Below, in pieces: positions 33,909 through 43,750 of a DNA stretch of 58,944 nt. A program made the translations under genes and the position numbers. This DNA comes from an uncultured Bacteroides sp. (GTDB taxonomy: Bacteria > Bacteroidota > Bacteroidia > Bacteroidales > Bacteroidaceae). Under the pieces are notes generated by a model, which saw only the letters and a program-made list of their open reading frames with translations, had not been told where the DNA came from and searched no databases. The stretch covers positions 1 to 58,944 of the forward strand of contig CALUOV010000003.1 in NCBI GenBank assembly GCA_944322275.1. Direction: 5' to 3'. Numbering within the stretch: position 1 is the stretch's first letter; the number at the start of each line of letters is the position of its first letter.

Positions 33909-35927
33909 TCATAAATGAACTTGTATTGTTTTCCCTTCAGTAATTTTTTTATCTAAAAGTTTCTTTCCTTCTGCCGTATTGATTACCACATGCAGTTTTT
34001 CTCCATCACGAGACACCTGAATATGAAAGTCGGAACCAAATGCCCGGATGTGGTTCAAATTCATATATGCCCATTCCATGGGTAAACGGGGAGTCAGATT
34101 AAAACTTTTCAAGCCCGTAGGACGGATACCGAACAAACCTTCTGTATAGATTCGGCAATACAAGCCACTCTCAGCAGAAAGATGTCTTTGGTCACCTTCC
34201 GGCCACGCTTCGATAGCATAAGGAACATGTTCTCCCAACAGGCGATAACGAGAATAGTGTTTTAAAAAACGGACACCCCGTTCAACCTCACCCGCTGCTA
34301 TGATTCCTCTTAAAGCGTACAAGGTAGATCTATCCCAAAATGTCTCGGTCCCCGCTTGAGTTAATAAACCATTCTCCGTACACAGACGCGGAGAGAGCAA
34401 GGCATCCACAGTACCCTTCGCTCGATCATAGATGCCCATGACCAAAGGCATGCAAATCCAAGAACGTAAAACATCGTTTCCGTCATAATAACGATATGTC
34501 CGAAAGCCTTCCACATCATATCCAAAATAATTCTCTATAGACCGTTCCAGTGCTTTTGCCTGAGCAGTATAACCGGCCAATCGTTTCCTAGAGATTCCTA
34601 ACTCACTTCCTAAATATACAGCCGAACGTAACGCATCATAATATAAGGTAGAAGTACACAAATTCGCATCTCCTGACGGGAAACGGTTTTCCAATTCATC
34701 AGAATCAGAAGCGACCACACCTTCCGGAGTAAGTTTACGCTTACAATATTCCAAACACCATTCGATAAGTGGCCAAAGTTCGCGTGCCTCATCCCTGCTG
34801 CCACGTGCCAAGGCATAGCGTGCGGCTCCGTATGCTATCATTGCGCCATCACCACGATCTTTGGCTCCATGCCACGTCCCCACTCCTTCGGATATAATAG
34901 AACTGGGAATCGGCTTGTAATCCGGATTCATAAAACGGGCAAAATGACGGAAAGCATTCAGTGCCGACTCGTTTCCTACCTCATAACCTAAAAAAGGAAA
35001 GAACGGATTTATATATTCAGCCTGGTCATTCGCCCAAATGGCAGCATAATAGGCTTCGCCGCCTGGCCCGTGCATCAGTCCGCCTTTCGTATTATAAATG
35101 CTTTCCGCACCCCGAATCTTGGCAAAAGCGAACATACAATTCAATACGGTATCGGGCGTATCCAGAACCAGATTCTTCTGCCATTCATCTATCAGAGATT
35201 GACGAGCGGCACGTTCATCCGCAATCGTAACATTCAGTTTGTTTTCATCGGTTACCTTTCTTCCTTGAAATATGGCGTAGAACTCCAACTTTTCGCCTGG
35301 CTTCAAACGGAAGTTACCATGTTTGGAAAGGGAGGCCTCTATCCGATAGGCTCCATACACACCCGCTTCCTGAGGAGTCATGTATTCCATCCTCCAATCG
35401 GGAACACGCAAGATTATCGGATACTGACTATTGTTGGTAAACGTATACTCTTCCAGATAACAAGCCTGCAATGCAGAAGGGTAAAGCACACGACTCACAT
35501 GAATGGTATGCGCCTGTTCCTTGCGTTTGTATATATATCCATAATCGCTCTCCACACGCATGATACCGTTGAACGTTATCTGTTCAACCTTTTCGTTCAG
35601 CAACGTCTGGTCATCTACCGTTATCATGGCGGGAATATCTATATCAAAACGTTGTTTCAAATTGTTTTGCGTTTTATTCGGCTTCATCCGGAGCATCGGA
35701 AAGACCAAACTACGGTTTAAATGAAACTGATGACGACTATCCACGCCATAGCGAAGCACTACGGACAACATCTGTCCGCTCATCTCCACATGATCATCAT
35801 GAGGCAAGTTCTCCATTGGAGTCCAACAGATAGTTCCATTATCTTGAATTTTCCACCGATCGGAAGCCTGTACACTTACTCCCCCTATCATACAAATCAA
35901 GAGAAAAAAATAATAAAATCGTTTCAT
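33909..35927 (-). CDS. Secreted six-hairpin (alpha/alpha)6-barrel glycosidase-like protein, family unassigned
   Basis: Exported protein of 672 residues with a signal peptide (1-21, ending VQAS). An N-terminal beta-sandwich (about 25-235) is followed by an (alpha/alpha)6-toroid-like helical domain (about 240-590; repeated helix pairs, IWANDQAEYINPFFPF near 302, GVGTWHGAKDRGDGAMIAYGAARYA) and a C-terminal beta domain (NLTPRLPMEWAYMNLNHIRAFGS) as in GH78/GH95/GH65-like enzymes. Acidic residues near 302-306 and in ASDSDELENRFPSGD are candidate catalytic groups. I cannot place it in a numbered GH family. It is the last gene of the seven-gene glycosidase operon, 11 bp after GH36, so it probably acts on the same glycan. 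Confidence 0.65.
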   Translation of the reverse strand: MKRFYYFFLLICMIGGVSVQASDRWKIQDNGTICWTPMENLPHDDHVEMSGQMLSVVLRYGVDSRHQFHLNRSLVFPMLRMKPNKTQNNLKQRFDIDIPAMITVDDQTLLNEKVEQITFNGIMRVESDYGYIYKRKEQAHTIHVSRVLYPSALQACYLEEYTFTNNSQYPIILRVPDWRMEYMTPQEAGVYGAYRIEASLSKHGNFRLKPGEKLEFYAIFQGRKVTDENKLNVTIADERAARQSLIDEWQKNLVLDTPDTVLNCMFAFAKIRGAESIYNTKGGLMHGPGGEAYYAAIWANDQAEYINPFFPFLGYEVGNESALNAFRHFARFMNPDYKPIPSSIISEGVGTWHGAKDRGDGAMIAYGAARYALARGSRDEARELWPLIEWCLEYCKRKLTPEGVVASDSDELENRFPSGDANLCTSTLYYDALRSAVYLGSELGISRKRLAGYTAQAKALERSIENYFGYDVEGFRTYRYYDGNDVLRSWICMPLVMGIYDRAKGTVDALLSPRLCTENGLLTQAGTETFWDRSTLYALRGIIAAGEVERGVRFLKHYSRYRLLGEHVPYAIEAWPEGDQRHLSAESGLYCRIYTEGLFGIRPTGLKSFNLTPRLPMEWAYMNLNHIRAFGSDFHIQVSRDGEKLHVVINTAEGKKLLDKKITEGKTIQVHL

Positions 35928-35937
35928 ACCTATTTCT

Positions 35938-38103
35938 TTATTTACATTTTACCATCAATACCGCACTCTCAAACTCCCTGGAAAGAGGATTTTCAATTCC
36001 TTTCTCCATCAATTCGGCTCCCGACATACGCTTACCATGACACGAAAAACGGGAGCCCACGCCTTTCACCTGATTCACTTCCTCTATAACATATTCCGCA
36101 GAAGGATCCAATCCATCCAAACAAATCCGAGACACATTACCATCACTTACCTGATAAAAATAAACTACCGCTTCTTTCCGGTCGGCAGACACATAACTCA
36201 GCGATGCCGTCGGGTGTTCGTAAGGTGATGACAAACGATACAACTCACCTTGCATGACCAAGGATCGTATACGTTCTTTATAAAGTTTTACTGCCTCAGC
36301 CAGTTGCTTGCATTCTTCATCGGTAGCCTTACCCAAATCCAGATCGATACCAAACGCGCCACTCAACGCCACATCTATCGCTAACTTCAAATGGCGTTTC
36401 CCCATACGGGTGACATGGGCCGAAATGGTACTTGCTGGGAAGAAATGAGAGAATCCCCACTGTATTTTAATACGCGCCAACGGGTCAGTGTTATCACTGG
36501 GCCAAAAACTATGGAAGTAAGGCAATGCGCCATAATCTACACGTCCCGAACCTCCCGAACAAAGCATGGCCATCACATCAGGAAACTTCTTGGCCATCCG
36601 TTCCATCAACCTATATAAAGCCCGGTTGTAGTCTATCCACAGATGGCTTTGCCTGTCTGCCGGTAAATAGCGTGAACCTGGCTGCGTAATATATCGGTTA
36701 CAATCCCACTTCACGTATGTTATGCTGGGATTCGGAGCCAATATACTGTCTATCACGTTCCATTCAAAATCCTGCACTTCCGGTCGGGTCAAGTCCAAAA
36801 TTTCCTGATGCCGTCCCAAGATAGGCTCCCGTCCGGGTTGCGTAATGATCCAGTCAGGATGTCTCGCATAAAGTTCGCTCTGTGGATTTACCATTTCCGG
36901 TTCTATCCAGATACCGAAACCCACATCCCGTTTCAAGGCTTCATTGGCTATATACCCAAGCCCATGAGGCAATTTCTTGGTAGAAGGTTGCCAATCTCCC
37001 AATCCATGTTTATCATCATCACGAGAATAGGAACCATTACCAAACCATCCGTCATCCAACAGAAACAATTCCGCTCCAACCCGATGTGCAGCATTAAACA
37101 GTTCTTTTAATCGGGCTTCATCAAAATCGCAATGAGTCGCCTCCCAATTATTCAGCAACACAGGTCTGTTTTTCTGTGCATCACGAATGCCATATTTCAA
37201 TGCCCAACGATGAAAACGACGACTAACCTCACCTTTCCCGCGGCTGCTATATGCATAAAGTATAGGAGGCGTTACGAACTCTTTATTTTTTTCCAAGTAA
37301 TACTGCGACCCTATAGGATTCATACCAGTAAGCATGCGAAGGCGGTTATTCCAATCTACTTCAAAGGCAAACTGGAAACTTCCGCTCCATCTCAAGGAAC
37401 CGGCCAACACTTCTCCCTCTTTCTCGGTAGCCAATCCGTTTAAAGATAACAGGAAAGAAGGAATACACATCTGATGCGCACGAACCCCCAGCTTCGAATC
37501 TATGATTTTAACGCCACGTGTCAGACGTTCTTCAACCAAAGTTGCCTCACGTTTATAGTTTCCACTAAATTGAGTCAACCAATATTCACCGCTCTTCAAC
37601 ACCGGTGCCATCGATGCAAAACGATAAAGCGTCACGGGACCCTCTTCAGAATGTTTCACCACATTCCACATTTCCATCATACTTTCAGAAGTATAGCACT
37701 TGATATAAATATTCACCTCAAACGGATAAACAGGGTCGGCCAAAGAAATAACAGTCTGTGACACTCCGCCTCCCAATTGTTCCACTCGCCGTCCTTTATA
37801 ACAAAGTTCAGTTGACGTATTGCCGTCCGTATGAGTAGCCTGCAATGCCGGTTCCGTCAAGACGCCATTCCCGTAAGGAGGAAAGAACTCCCACTCACGA
37901 GATGGCATCTTTTCCGGAATGTGCACAGGCTCTACTACATTCCCAAAGCCCAATTGATATAAACGCAAATCATTACCGACCATAAAAGTCAGTTTCAGTT
38001 CTCCCGAAACAACTGTGAAGATCTCTTTTACAAAAGAAGGCTCCATGGCACGCAACCACATAACGTTGCATACAAACAGAAATAAAAGAAAAATCTTTTT
38101 CAT
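35938..38103 (-). CDS. GH36 alpha-galactosidase, periplasmic
   Basis: Retaining alpha-galactosidase (or alpha-N-acetylgalactosaminidase) of 721 residues, a usual GH36 length, with a signal peptide (1-19, ending LRA). An N-terminal super-sandwich is followed by a TIM barrel: LLDDGWFGNGSYSRDDD (about 350), GFGIWIEPEMVNP, and VKWDCNR with the nucleophile Asp near 466. The acid/base Asp is in WPSDNTDPLAR near 537, followed by the GGSGRVDYG segment. The C-terminal beta domain carries the usual YRLSSP. It should trim terminal alpha-galactose from imported oligosaccharides. Spacing to the GH31 gene is 33 bp. Confidence 0.93.
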   Translation of the reverse strand: MKKIFLLFLFVCNVMWLRAMEPSFVKEIFTVVSGELKLTFMVGNDLRLYQLGFGNVVEPVHIPEKMPSREWEFFPPYGNGVLTEPALQATHTDGNTSTELCYKGRRVEQLGGGVSQTVISLADPVYPFEVNIYIKCYTSESMMEMWNVVKHSEEGPVTLYRFASMAPVLKSGEYWLTQFSGNYKREATLVEERLTRGVKIIDSKLGVRAHQMCIPSFLLSLNGLATEKEGEVLAGSLRWSGSFQFAFEVDWNNRLRMLTGMNPIGSQYYLEKNKEFVTPPILYAYSSRGKGEVSRRFHRWALKYGIRDAQKNRPVLLNNWEATHCDFDEARLKELFNAAHRVGAELFLLDDGWFGNGSYSRDDDKHGLGDWQPSTKKLPHGLGYIANEALKRDVGFGIWIEPEMVNPQSELYARHPDWIITQPGREPILGRHQEILDLTRPEVQDFEWNVIDSILAPNPSITYVKWDCNRYITQPGSRYLPADRQSHLWIDYNRALYRLMERMAKKFPDVMAMLCSGGSGRVDYGALPYFHSFWPSDNTDPLARIKIQWGFSHFFPASTISAHVTRMGKRHLKLAIDVALSGAFGIDLDLGKATDEECKQLAEAVKLYKERIRSLVMQGELYRLSSPYEHPTASLSYVSADRKEAVVYFYQVSDGNVSRICLDGLDPSAEYVIEEVNQVKGVGSRFSCHGKRMSGAELMEKGIENPLSREFESAVLMVKCK

Positions 38104-38136
38104 GATATTACAGGATTTCGTTCAGACAACAAGGTT

Positions 38137-40302
38137 TCAGTCTGTCATGAATGTCCAGGTGACATCTGCTATATTATCCGGTTTACCGCGTTCCGCTTTC
38201 GATATACTTCCTTTCAAACGTCCCTTCTTGTCACGCGACACCCGAATTTCACGCCAGGAATACATTCCTTTTTCATAGTCAAAAGTTTCCCCATCGTCAT
38301 CATATAAACGGTAACAGCCTTCCGCCTTACCATAATGGCGTACCTCCAAATGAATTTTCTCACCGATTGTCGGTGTGTGAAGTACGGGATCCATCAATGG
38401 TATAATGCCACCGTCTTTTACAAATACCGGTATGCGTTCTATACCCGGAGATACTACTATTGTCTCACCGTTACCCACATATTCACCGGTATAGAAATCA
38501 TACCAATTACCACGCGGCAAAACCACGGAACGTTCCGTTTGTCCGGCAAACATAGGAGCAACTAACAAATATTCACCCGCCATATACTGGTCTTTTATTT
38601 CTTTCGTCACACTTTCCATATAAGGATTGGTTTCCAGATCTTCATCCCGTAACTCCCCCTTGACCGCAGCCTGCTCCATGCTAAACTCTTTTTCAAGATT
38701 CAACGCACGGAATGGCGGAATACCGTCAAAATGATAGCGTGCAAATTCCGTATACCAGTAAGGCATCATCCGCATACGCAACAAAGCATATTCTCTCACT
38801 GTCTCTGTCACATCAGGAAATGACCATGGCTTAGTACCGCTGCTCCACGCATTAATCATGGCCATCGGAGAAAACACAACCGACTGGAATCTTCTAAGCC
38901 ATTCTTCGGAAGTCTTCGAGCCACGCACTTCCGGAGTCCACAACACTCCGCAAAAACCGGAATTAATCAAAGCGGTGATAAAATCCTGATGACTGTAATA
39001 ATCATTATAAATCACATATGGGAAAGAAGTACCACCTCCGTTCGAACCTCTAACTAATCCATAAGTACGCTGGTTGTGACGGCGGTAAAGTTCTGTAGTA
39101 ACACGTTGCACCCACAGACCATAAGTCTGACGCATCTGTTCTGCTGATACTCCACTGGGAAAAGTTGCCACATCCGGCCACAAATAACGGTCATATCCAT
39201 CTATTTCATCAATCTTATACCCGCTGACTCCAATGCCGACATGCTCTTTTTCCAACTTTTCATTGAATAACTGTCGAGCCCGTACATCCGCCAAATCCGG
39301 AACAATTCCGCACCATACAGTGTGGGATCCACTCAAAGGATACATATCTTTATATAAAGAAGACTCCGGAGAAATGTACGGATTGGTCCATAGATTGATA
39401 TGTACTTTGCGTTCCGCCATTTTCTGTACAAAGTCTGCCGGTGAAGGGAATCGGCTCTTATCCCACTCAAAAGTACACGGATATGCCCGGCTCTGCCATC
39501 CAGGTTCCAGACCAATGACATCCAAAGGAAACCCATGCGCTTCAAACTCTGCAACCTCCCGTTCTACATCTTTATCCGTATAAAGCTTCTTGGTACGTTG
39601 TACAAAGCCCAATCCCCATCGGGGAGGCAAAGGGCCACCACCACAAAATAAATTATATCGGCGTACGACATCCATCGGAGTAGGCCCGGCAAAAAGATAA
39701 AGTTCCACACCTTGAGCAGGAACTAAAACAGAGACCGCATCCGAATAAGGAGCAGACGTCCACGTCTTATCTGTATTACGGTCCTTAGCCACTGGAGCAT
39801 TGGGACTGTCCTTACGGGCTCCACTTCCGGCATACACCGTCAAATAACGGGATGAATTGATAAATATACCGTAACCCAAATTTGATATATAGAAAGGAAC
39901 AGGCGCATGAGTACGCCCATTATCCTTACCGCCATAATGATCAACATGAAGATTCAAAATCCGACCACGTTGATGAACCGTCTGAAAATTCAAACCGAAA
40001 CCATATAACTGTTCTTCACGTTGCAACGGAATACGAAGACTGACCTTACCGTCTTGTATTTCACCTACAATCTCATCAGCCAATGTCGGTAATGTAGCTT
40101 CCGGCAATCGTGTAAGCCCTTCTCTATTAGGAGACACCCCTGCCACATTCAATAAAGAATATGTTTCCGGAGTACCTATCACACCTTTCCATACTCCTGA
40201 TGCCACTTGTTTCCACACGATTTGAGCATTCATATTCGGAAACAGGCACAGAGCCCATATAACTACCATCAATATTTTTCTCATCATAACTAAACGTTTC
40301 AT
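38137..40302 (-). CDS. GH31 family glycosidase, periplasmic
   Basis: GH31 retaining alpha-glycosidase of 721 residues with a signal peptide (start at residue 1 or one of the Met residues up to 7; mature end at NMNAQ). A beta-sandwich (LYGFGLNFQTVHQRG, GIFINSSRYL) precedes the barrel: LPPRWGLGFVQRTKKLYTD, DVIGLEPGWQ, NLWTNPYISP, nucleophile Asp in YKIDEIDGYD (about 364), VRGSNGGGTSFPYVIYND with the likely acid/base Asp, and LWTPEVRGS in place of the more common DIGGF segment. The atypical motifs make the exact sugar uncertain (alpha-glucose, xylose or galactose). It is 8 bp after the GH97 gene. Confidence 0.9.
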   Translation of the reverse strand: MKRLVMMRKILMVVIWALCLFPNMNAQIVWKQVASGVWKGVIGTPETYSLLNVAGVSPNREGLTRLPEATLPTLADEIVGEIQDGKVSLRIPLQREEQLYGFGLNFQTVHQRGRILNLHVDHYGGKDNGRTHAPVPFYISNLGYGIFINSSRYLTVYAGSGARKDSPNAPVAKDRNTDKTWTSAPYSDAVSVLVPAQGVELYLFAGPTPMDVVRRYNLFCGGGPLPPRWGLGFVQRTKKLYTDKDVEREVAEFEAHGFPLDVIGLEPGWQSRAYPCTFEWDKSRFPSPADFVQKMAERKVHINLWTNPYISPESSLYKDMYPLSGSHTVWCGIVPDLADVRARQLFNEKLEKEHVGIGVSGYKIDEIDGYDRYLWPDVATFPSGVSAEQMRQTYGLWVQRVTTELYRRHNQRTYGLVRGSNGGGTSFPYVIYNDYYSHQDFITALINSGFCGVLWTPEVRGSKTSEEWLRRFQSVVFSPMAMINAWSSGTKPWSFPDVTETVREYALLRMRMMPYWYTEFARYHFDGIPPFRALNLEKEFSMEQAAVKGELRDEDLETNPYMESVTKEIKDQYMAGEYLLVAPMFAGQTERSVVLPRGNWYDFYTGEYVGNGETIVVSPGIERIPVFVKDGGIIPLMDPVLHTPTIGEKIHLEVRHYGKAEGCYRLYDDDGETFDYEKGMYSWREIRVSRDKKGRLKGSISKAERGKPDNIADVTWTFMTD

Positions 40303-40310
40303 TTAAAAGG

Positions 40311-42257
40311 TTATCGTATCACACATGCAAAACCACCATTGGACAATAACCGCACTTTCACGGTATTTTCATTGCCTTTCACAACTTGATAGCCAAAAGA
40401 ATCCTTATCCTTTCCATCAGTTATTATCGTAAAGCTCTTACTCTGGCAGGCAGCAGGCAATTGGAAAGAAATCTCACGTTCTTCCGCCTTCCCACTGATG
40501 CCGCCAATATACCACACGTCTCCAGAACGGCGTGCCACCACCGCATAATCACCAGGATATCCAGCCAGCAACCGACTCTCATCCCATGCTGCGGGAACCT
40601 CCTGCAAGAATCGTTTCGGACCATCCGGCAATGACATATAGGCTTCAGCACGGTCGGCAAAACACTGGAAACCAGATTCAAATACTACCGACAAAGCCAA
40701 CTGATGAGCCATGGTTGTCTTGCGGATAGCCGGAACACCGTTACGTATTTTATTAGAGAAAGTCACGGGCGTATAATCCATCGAACCGACTACATTGCGT
40801 GTAAAAGGAACTGTGGCATTATGCTGAGCCGCTCTTTCACAACGTTCTTGCCGACCCAGTGTCTCGGCTCCACGAATGGCTTCCGTGGTCAGCATATTCG
40901 GATATGTGCGTTCAAAGCCACGGGGCAAAGTCGCCCCATGCAGATCGACTAACAAATGATATTCGGCAGCGTCTTTCAAAATAGCAGGATAAAGTTTTAT
41001 TATCCTCTGCTTATCGGTATCGAAGAAATCCACCTTAATGCCCTTTACACCCAAAGCGCTGATACGTTGCATTTCCGCACGCCGCAAGTCGGTATCAGAC
41101 ATCAAACGATCCAGATTCTCCATACTTTCATCTCGCCCAGCTCCGGAGTGATACCACAACCATACGCCTACCCCTTTCTTTTGAGCATATGCCACAACAT
41201 CTTCCATAGAGCCTCCATTCCTCATACGTTGCCAACCGGCATCTATCAAGGTATATTCCCATCCCATTTCTGCTGCAAAATCCACATATTTCAACTGTTC
41301 CTTATAATCAAGCACAGAACCGCCTCTATACCACCAACTCCAGCAAGCTCGACCCGGCTTTATCCAAGAAGTATCCGACAGTTCCGAAGGCGGATTCAGA
41401 TGAGAAACCAGCTGATTCCGGAAAACAATATCCAGTTCATTCCCTACAATCACAACCCTCCACGGTGTATACCAGGGAAGTGTGGACACAGGTTCAGGCT
41501 GATCCGGAACAATCGGTTCATCCAATTCTGGGAAACGTATCTTGTAAGCACCGGATGTGCCGGAGTTATCTATGTGAGTAGCCGGATAGCTCCCGTCCAG
41601 ACAGGCCTCCGTTATCATCATCCAAACGCCATTGGTCTGAAACAACATCGGGAAAGCCCAACCTCTGCCAAGCTTGCATTCCGAACGGATGGGGATCTCG
41701 TTCTCACAATATTGTTCATAACAGGGCTTTTTACGGTCGTTCCAGTCATAAGGATGAATCCATGCCTTACCGTTTACAGGTACGGCAAATTCTGAATATT
41801 CTTCCTGAATGGTGTGCGTATTTTCATTTATGTCGGGAAAACCATACCGGAAAGCGATTCCGTTGTCATACACACGCACAATGATATTAAAATCATTCCC
41901 CTTCTCAGACCGGAAGGAAAATACCTGCTCACGGCAATCATCTACCGTATTCATTTGTTTGCCCGACTTCAGCTGATAAGGTTCCATAACATCTTTCACC
42001 GGAGCAGCGGCACTGAACTTCGCGTTTTTCCCGTAATCCAGCCCATCCATGACAAGCCCTAGTAAGGATTCGTCAATGGCTACCGTATCCTTATAATACA
42101 CCTTGTAAGACAACTGAGTTCCCTTACCCGTCTCTTTATTTTCCAACACAAAACGGATATTTCCATCTTTAGATGCCAACTCCCATACATTCGGTTGTGT
42201 ACAGGCTCCCATACATAATAAGAAAGGTATTATCAACCATTTCAATAATTTTTCCAT
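40311..42257 (-). CDS. GH97 glycosidase lipoprotein (retaining, alpha-galactosidase-like)
   Basis: GH97 enzyme of 648 residues with a lipoprotein signal (MGAC, Cys19). The N-terminal GH97 sandwich (LASKDGNIRFVLENKETGKG) is followed by a TIM barrel with GWEYTLIDAGWQ, GVWLWYHSGAG, KVDFFDTDKQ near 409, LVDLHGATLPRGFERTYPN and TTEAIRGAE. The Asp in KVDFF corresponds to the nucleophile of retaining GH97 alpha-galactosidases (BtGH97b type) rather than the inverting SusB type, so alpha-galactosidase activity is the best guess. A (TTA)5 tract lies just before its start. Confidence 0.9.
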   Translation of the reverse strand: MEKLLKWLIIPFLLCMGACTQPNVWELASKDGNIRFVLENKETGKGTQLSYKVYYKDTVAIDESLLGLVMDGLDYGKNAKFSAAAPVKDVMEPYQLKSGKQMNTVDDCREQVFSFRSEKGNDFNIIVRVYDNGIAFRYGFPDINENTHTIQEEYSEFAVPVNGKAWIHPYDWNDRKKPCYEQYCENEIPIRSECKLGRGWAFPMLFQTNGVWMMITEACLDGSYPATHIDNSGTSGAYKIRFPELDEPIVPDQPEPVSTLPWYTPWRVVIVGNELDIVFRNQLVSHLNPPSELSDTSWIKPGRACWSWWYRGGSVLDYKEQLKYVDFAAEMGWEYTLIDAGWQRMRNGGSMEDVVAYAQKKGVGVWLWYHSGAGRDESMENLDRLMSDTDLRRAEMQRISALGVKGIKVDFFDTDKQRIIKLYPAILKDAAEYHLLVDLHGATLPRGFERTYPNMLTTEAIRGAETLGRQERCERAAQHNATVPFTRNVVGSMDYTPVTFSNKIRNGVPAIRKTTMAHQLALSVVFESGFQCFADRAEAYMSLPDGPKRFLQEVPAAWDESRLLAGYPGDYAVVARRSGDVWYIGGISGKAEEREISFQLPAACQSKSFTIITDGKDKDSFGYQVVKGNENTVKVRLLSNGGFACVIR

Positions 42258-42265
42258 AACTATAT

Positions 42266-42280
42266 TTATTATTATTATTA
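42266..42280. repeat. (TTA)5 trinucleotide tract before the GH97 gene
   Basis: Five perfect TTA units inside an ATT-rich stretch, 9 bp upstream of the GH97 start codon in a 107-bp gap between operon genes. Slippage here could change the spacing of the translation start region. No coding effect is expected. Confidence 0.6.
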
Positions 42281-42364
42281 TGATTATTCTTCTCCATCCA
42301 TTATCATATTCATTTCACCTTAGACTTGAAAAGCCCAGGTACCTAACCTTGCGAAAACGCAGTC

Positions 42365-43744
42365 TTAACGATAGTATTGCACATCACCGTCCTCACAGAT
42401 TATCTCAGGTCGACAATCAGGATTCTTCAATTCAAAAACGACATTCTTCAGCTTCAATCCGCGTACATGCCTTGCCCACAGACCGTAAGCAGGGATTTTA
42501 GGACCAAATGTTTTGACCTCAGGATACGCATCAATAGCTTCCGGTACAACTGCACGTGCGTCTTCCTCTGTCCCTGTGCCCAATAAACGGATATGGATGT
42601 TCTCCAAAGTAACATCTGTAATGTAATGCCCCGGTATTCCGGTTATCAGGATACCCGATGGCGGGGTAAGCTGCGCCTGATCCGCCGCTGTAGCCTTCAC
42701 ATTGCGGATAGTTACTTTCTCAAATACCCCTATCGGTTGCCGGACATCCTCCGCTTTACGGAACACACTCAAACGTGCTCCTAAACGCAATAGCATGGGA
42801 GTACGTACTTCATCCATCGTGATATTCGAAATCTCCACATTACGCAAGCGGGCACCATCTACAGAGAAAAGTTTAATTCCGCCATTCTTTGTATCATAGA
42901 TATGACAATTACTGATACGTATATCTTCAAATCCGGCCATTGATTCCGTACCCATTTTTATGCCGGCCTGATTACTTTTCAGCTTCATCTGATCCACCAC
43001 AATATTCTTACACCCCATCCTCGCCGATGTGCTTTTGAAACAGAGGGCATCATCTCCGCTCACAATATCACAATTACTGATGCGCACATCCTGACAACCA
43101 TCAATATTAATGCCATCATTGTGTGCCACACCGAAACTACGAATTGTCACATGGCTGATATCCACATCCTTACACTGAAAATAATGAGAAGTCCACGCCG
43201 CCGCATATTTTAGCGTAACGTCTTTCACTCGAACGTGCTGACAACGCACCCAGCGCAGCAGGAACGGACGTAACCCCCAACGTTCTCTTTCTGGACGTTT
43301 ATCTTCCGCTATATGACGTGCTTTTAGAGCGGAACCTTGTCCGTCAATAACACCTTCTCCTTCTAATCCCACGTTTTCGACATCTACGGCAACCAGCAAA
43401 GCCCAACCTACATCTATGCCCAATCCTTCCGTAAACGGATCCAAATTATCATATGCCCGATAATCTGTTGTACCCAAAATCACTGCGTCTTTCTCCAAAT
43501 GTAGACAAACGTTGTCCTTCAATACGATTGTAGCCGATAAATACGTACCCGAAGGTACCAGTACTTTCCCTCCACCGGCACGGTTACATGCGTCAATGGC
43601 CTGCTGTATGGCTGGAGAATCCATTGTCTTCCCGTCACCTTTAGCACCATATTCTCTGACATTGAACACAGCGTCCGCTTGCGCCGTCAAAGGAAACACC
43701 ATCAGCGCAAACATACATACTTTAAATAAATTTCTGATTTTCAT
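42365..43744 (-). CDS. GH28 polygalacturonase-family enzyme, secreted
   Basis: GH28 right-handed beta-helix enzyme of 459 residues with a signal peptide (1-23, ending AQA). It starts with the hallmark FNVREYGAKGDGKTMDSPAIQQAID. Catalytic segments: NDGINIDGC (for the N-T-D motif, here N-I-D), SGDDALCFKS (the Asp pair) and GIKMGTES. The usual G-H-G motif is missing, as in many bacterial exo-acting or rhamnogalacturonan-type GH28 members. It should release galacturonic acid or another uronic unit. It starts 6 bp after the stop of the larger beta-helix gene. Confidence 0.88.
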   Translation of the reverse strand: MKIRNLFKVCMFALMVFPLTAQADAVFNVREYGAKGDGKTMDSPAIQQAIDACNRAGGGKVLVPSGTYLSATIVLKDNVCLHLEKDAVILGTTDYRAYDNLDPFTEGLGIDVGWALLVAVDVENVGLEGEGVIDGQGSALKARHIAEDKRPERERWGLRPFLLRWVRCQHVRVKDVTLKYAAAWTSHYFQCKDVDISHVTIRSFGVAHNDGINIDGCQDVRISNCDIVSGDDALCFKSTSARMGCKNIVVDQMKLKSNQAGIKMGTESMAGFEDIRISNCHIYDTKNGGIKLFSVDGARLRNVEISNITMDEVRTPMLLRLGARLSVFRKAEDVRQPIGVFEKVTIRNVKATAADQAQLTPPSGILITGIPGHYITDVTLENIHIRLLGTGTEEDARAVVPEAIDAYPEVKTFGPKIPAYGLWARHVRGLKLKNVVFELKNPDCRPEIICEDGDVQYYR

Positions 43745-43750
43745 GGCAAA

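Noticed and set aside
40956-41795. 279-codon plus-strand frame opposite the GH97 gene
   Set aside because: Antisense shadow of a gene with clear GH97 motifs.
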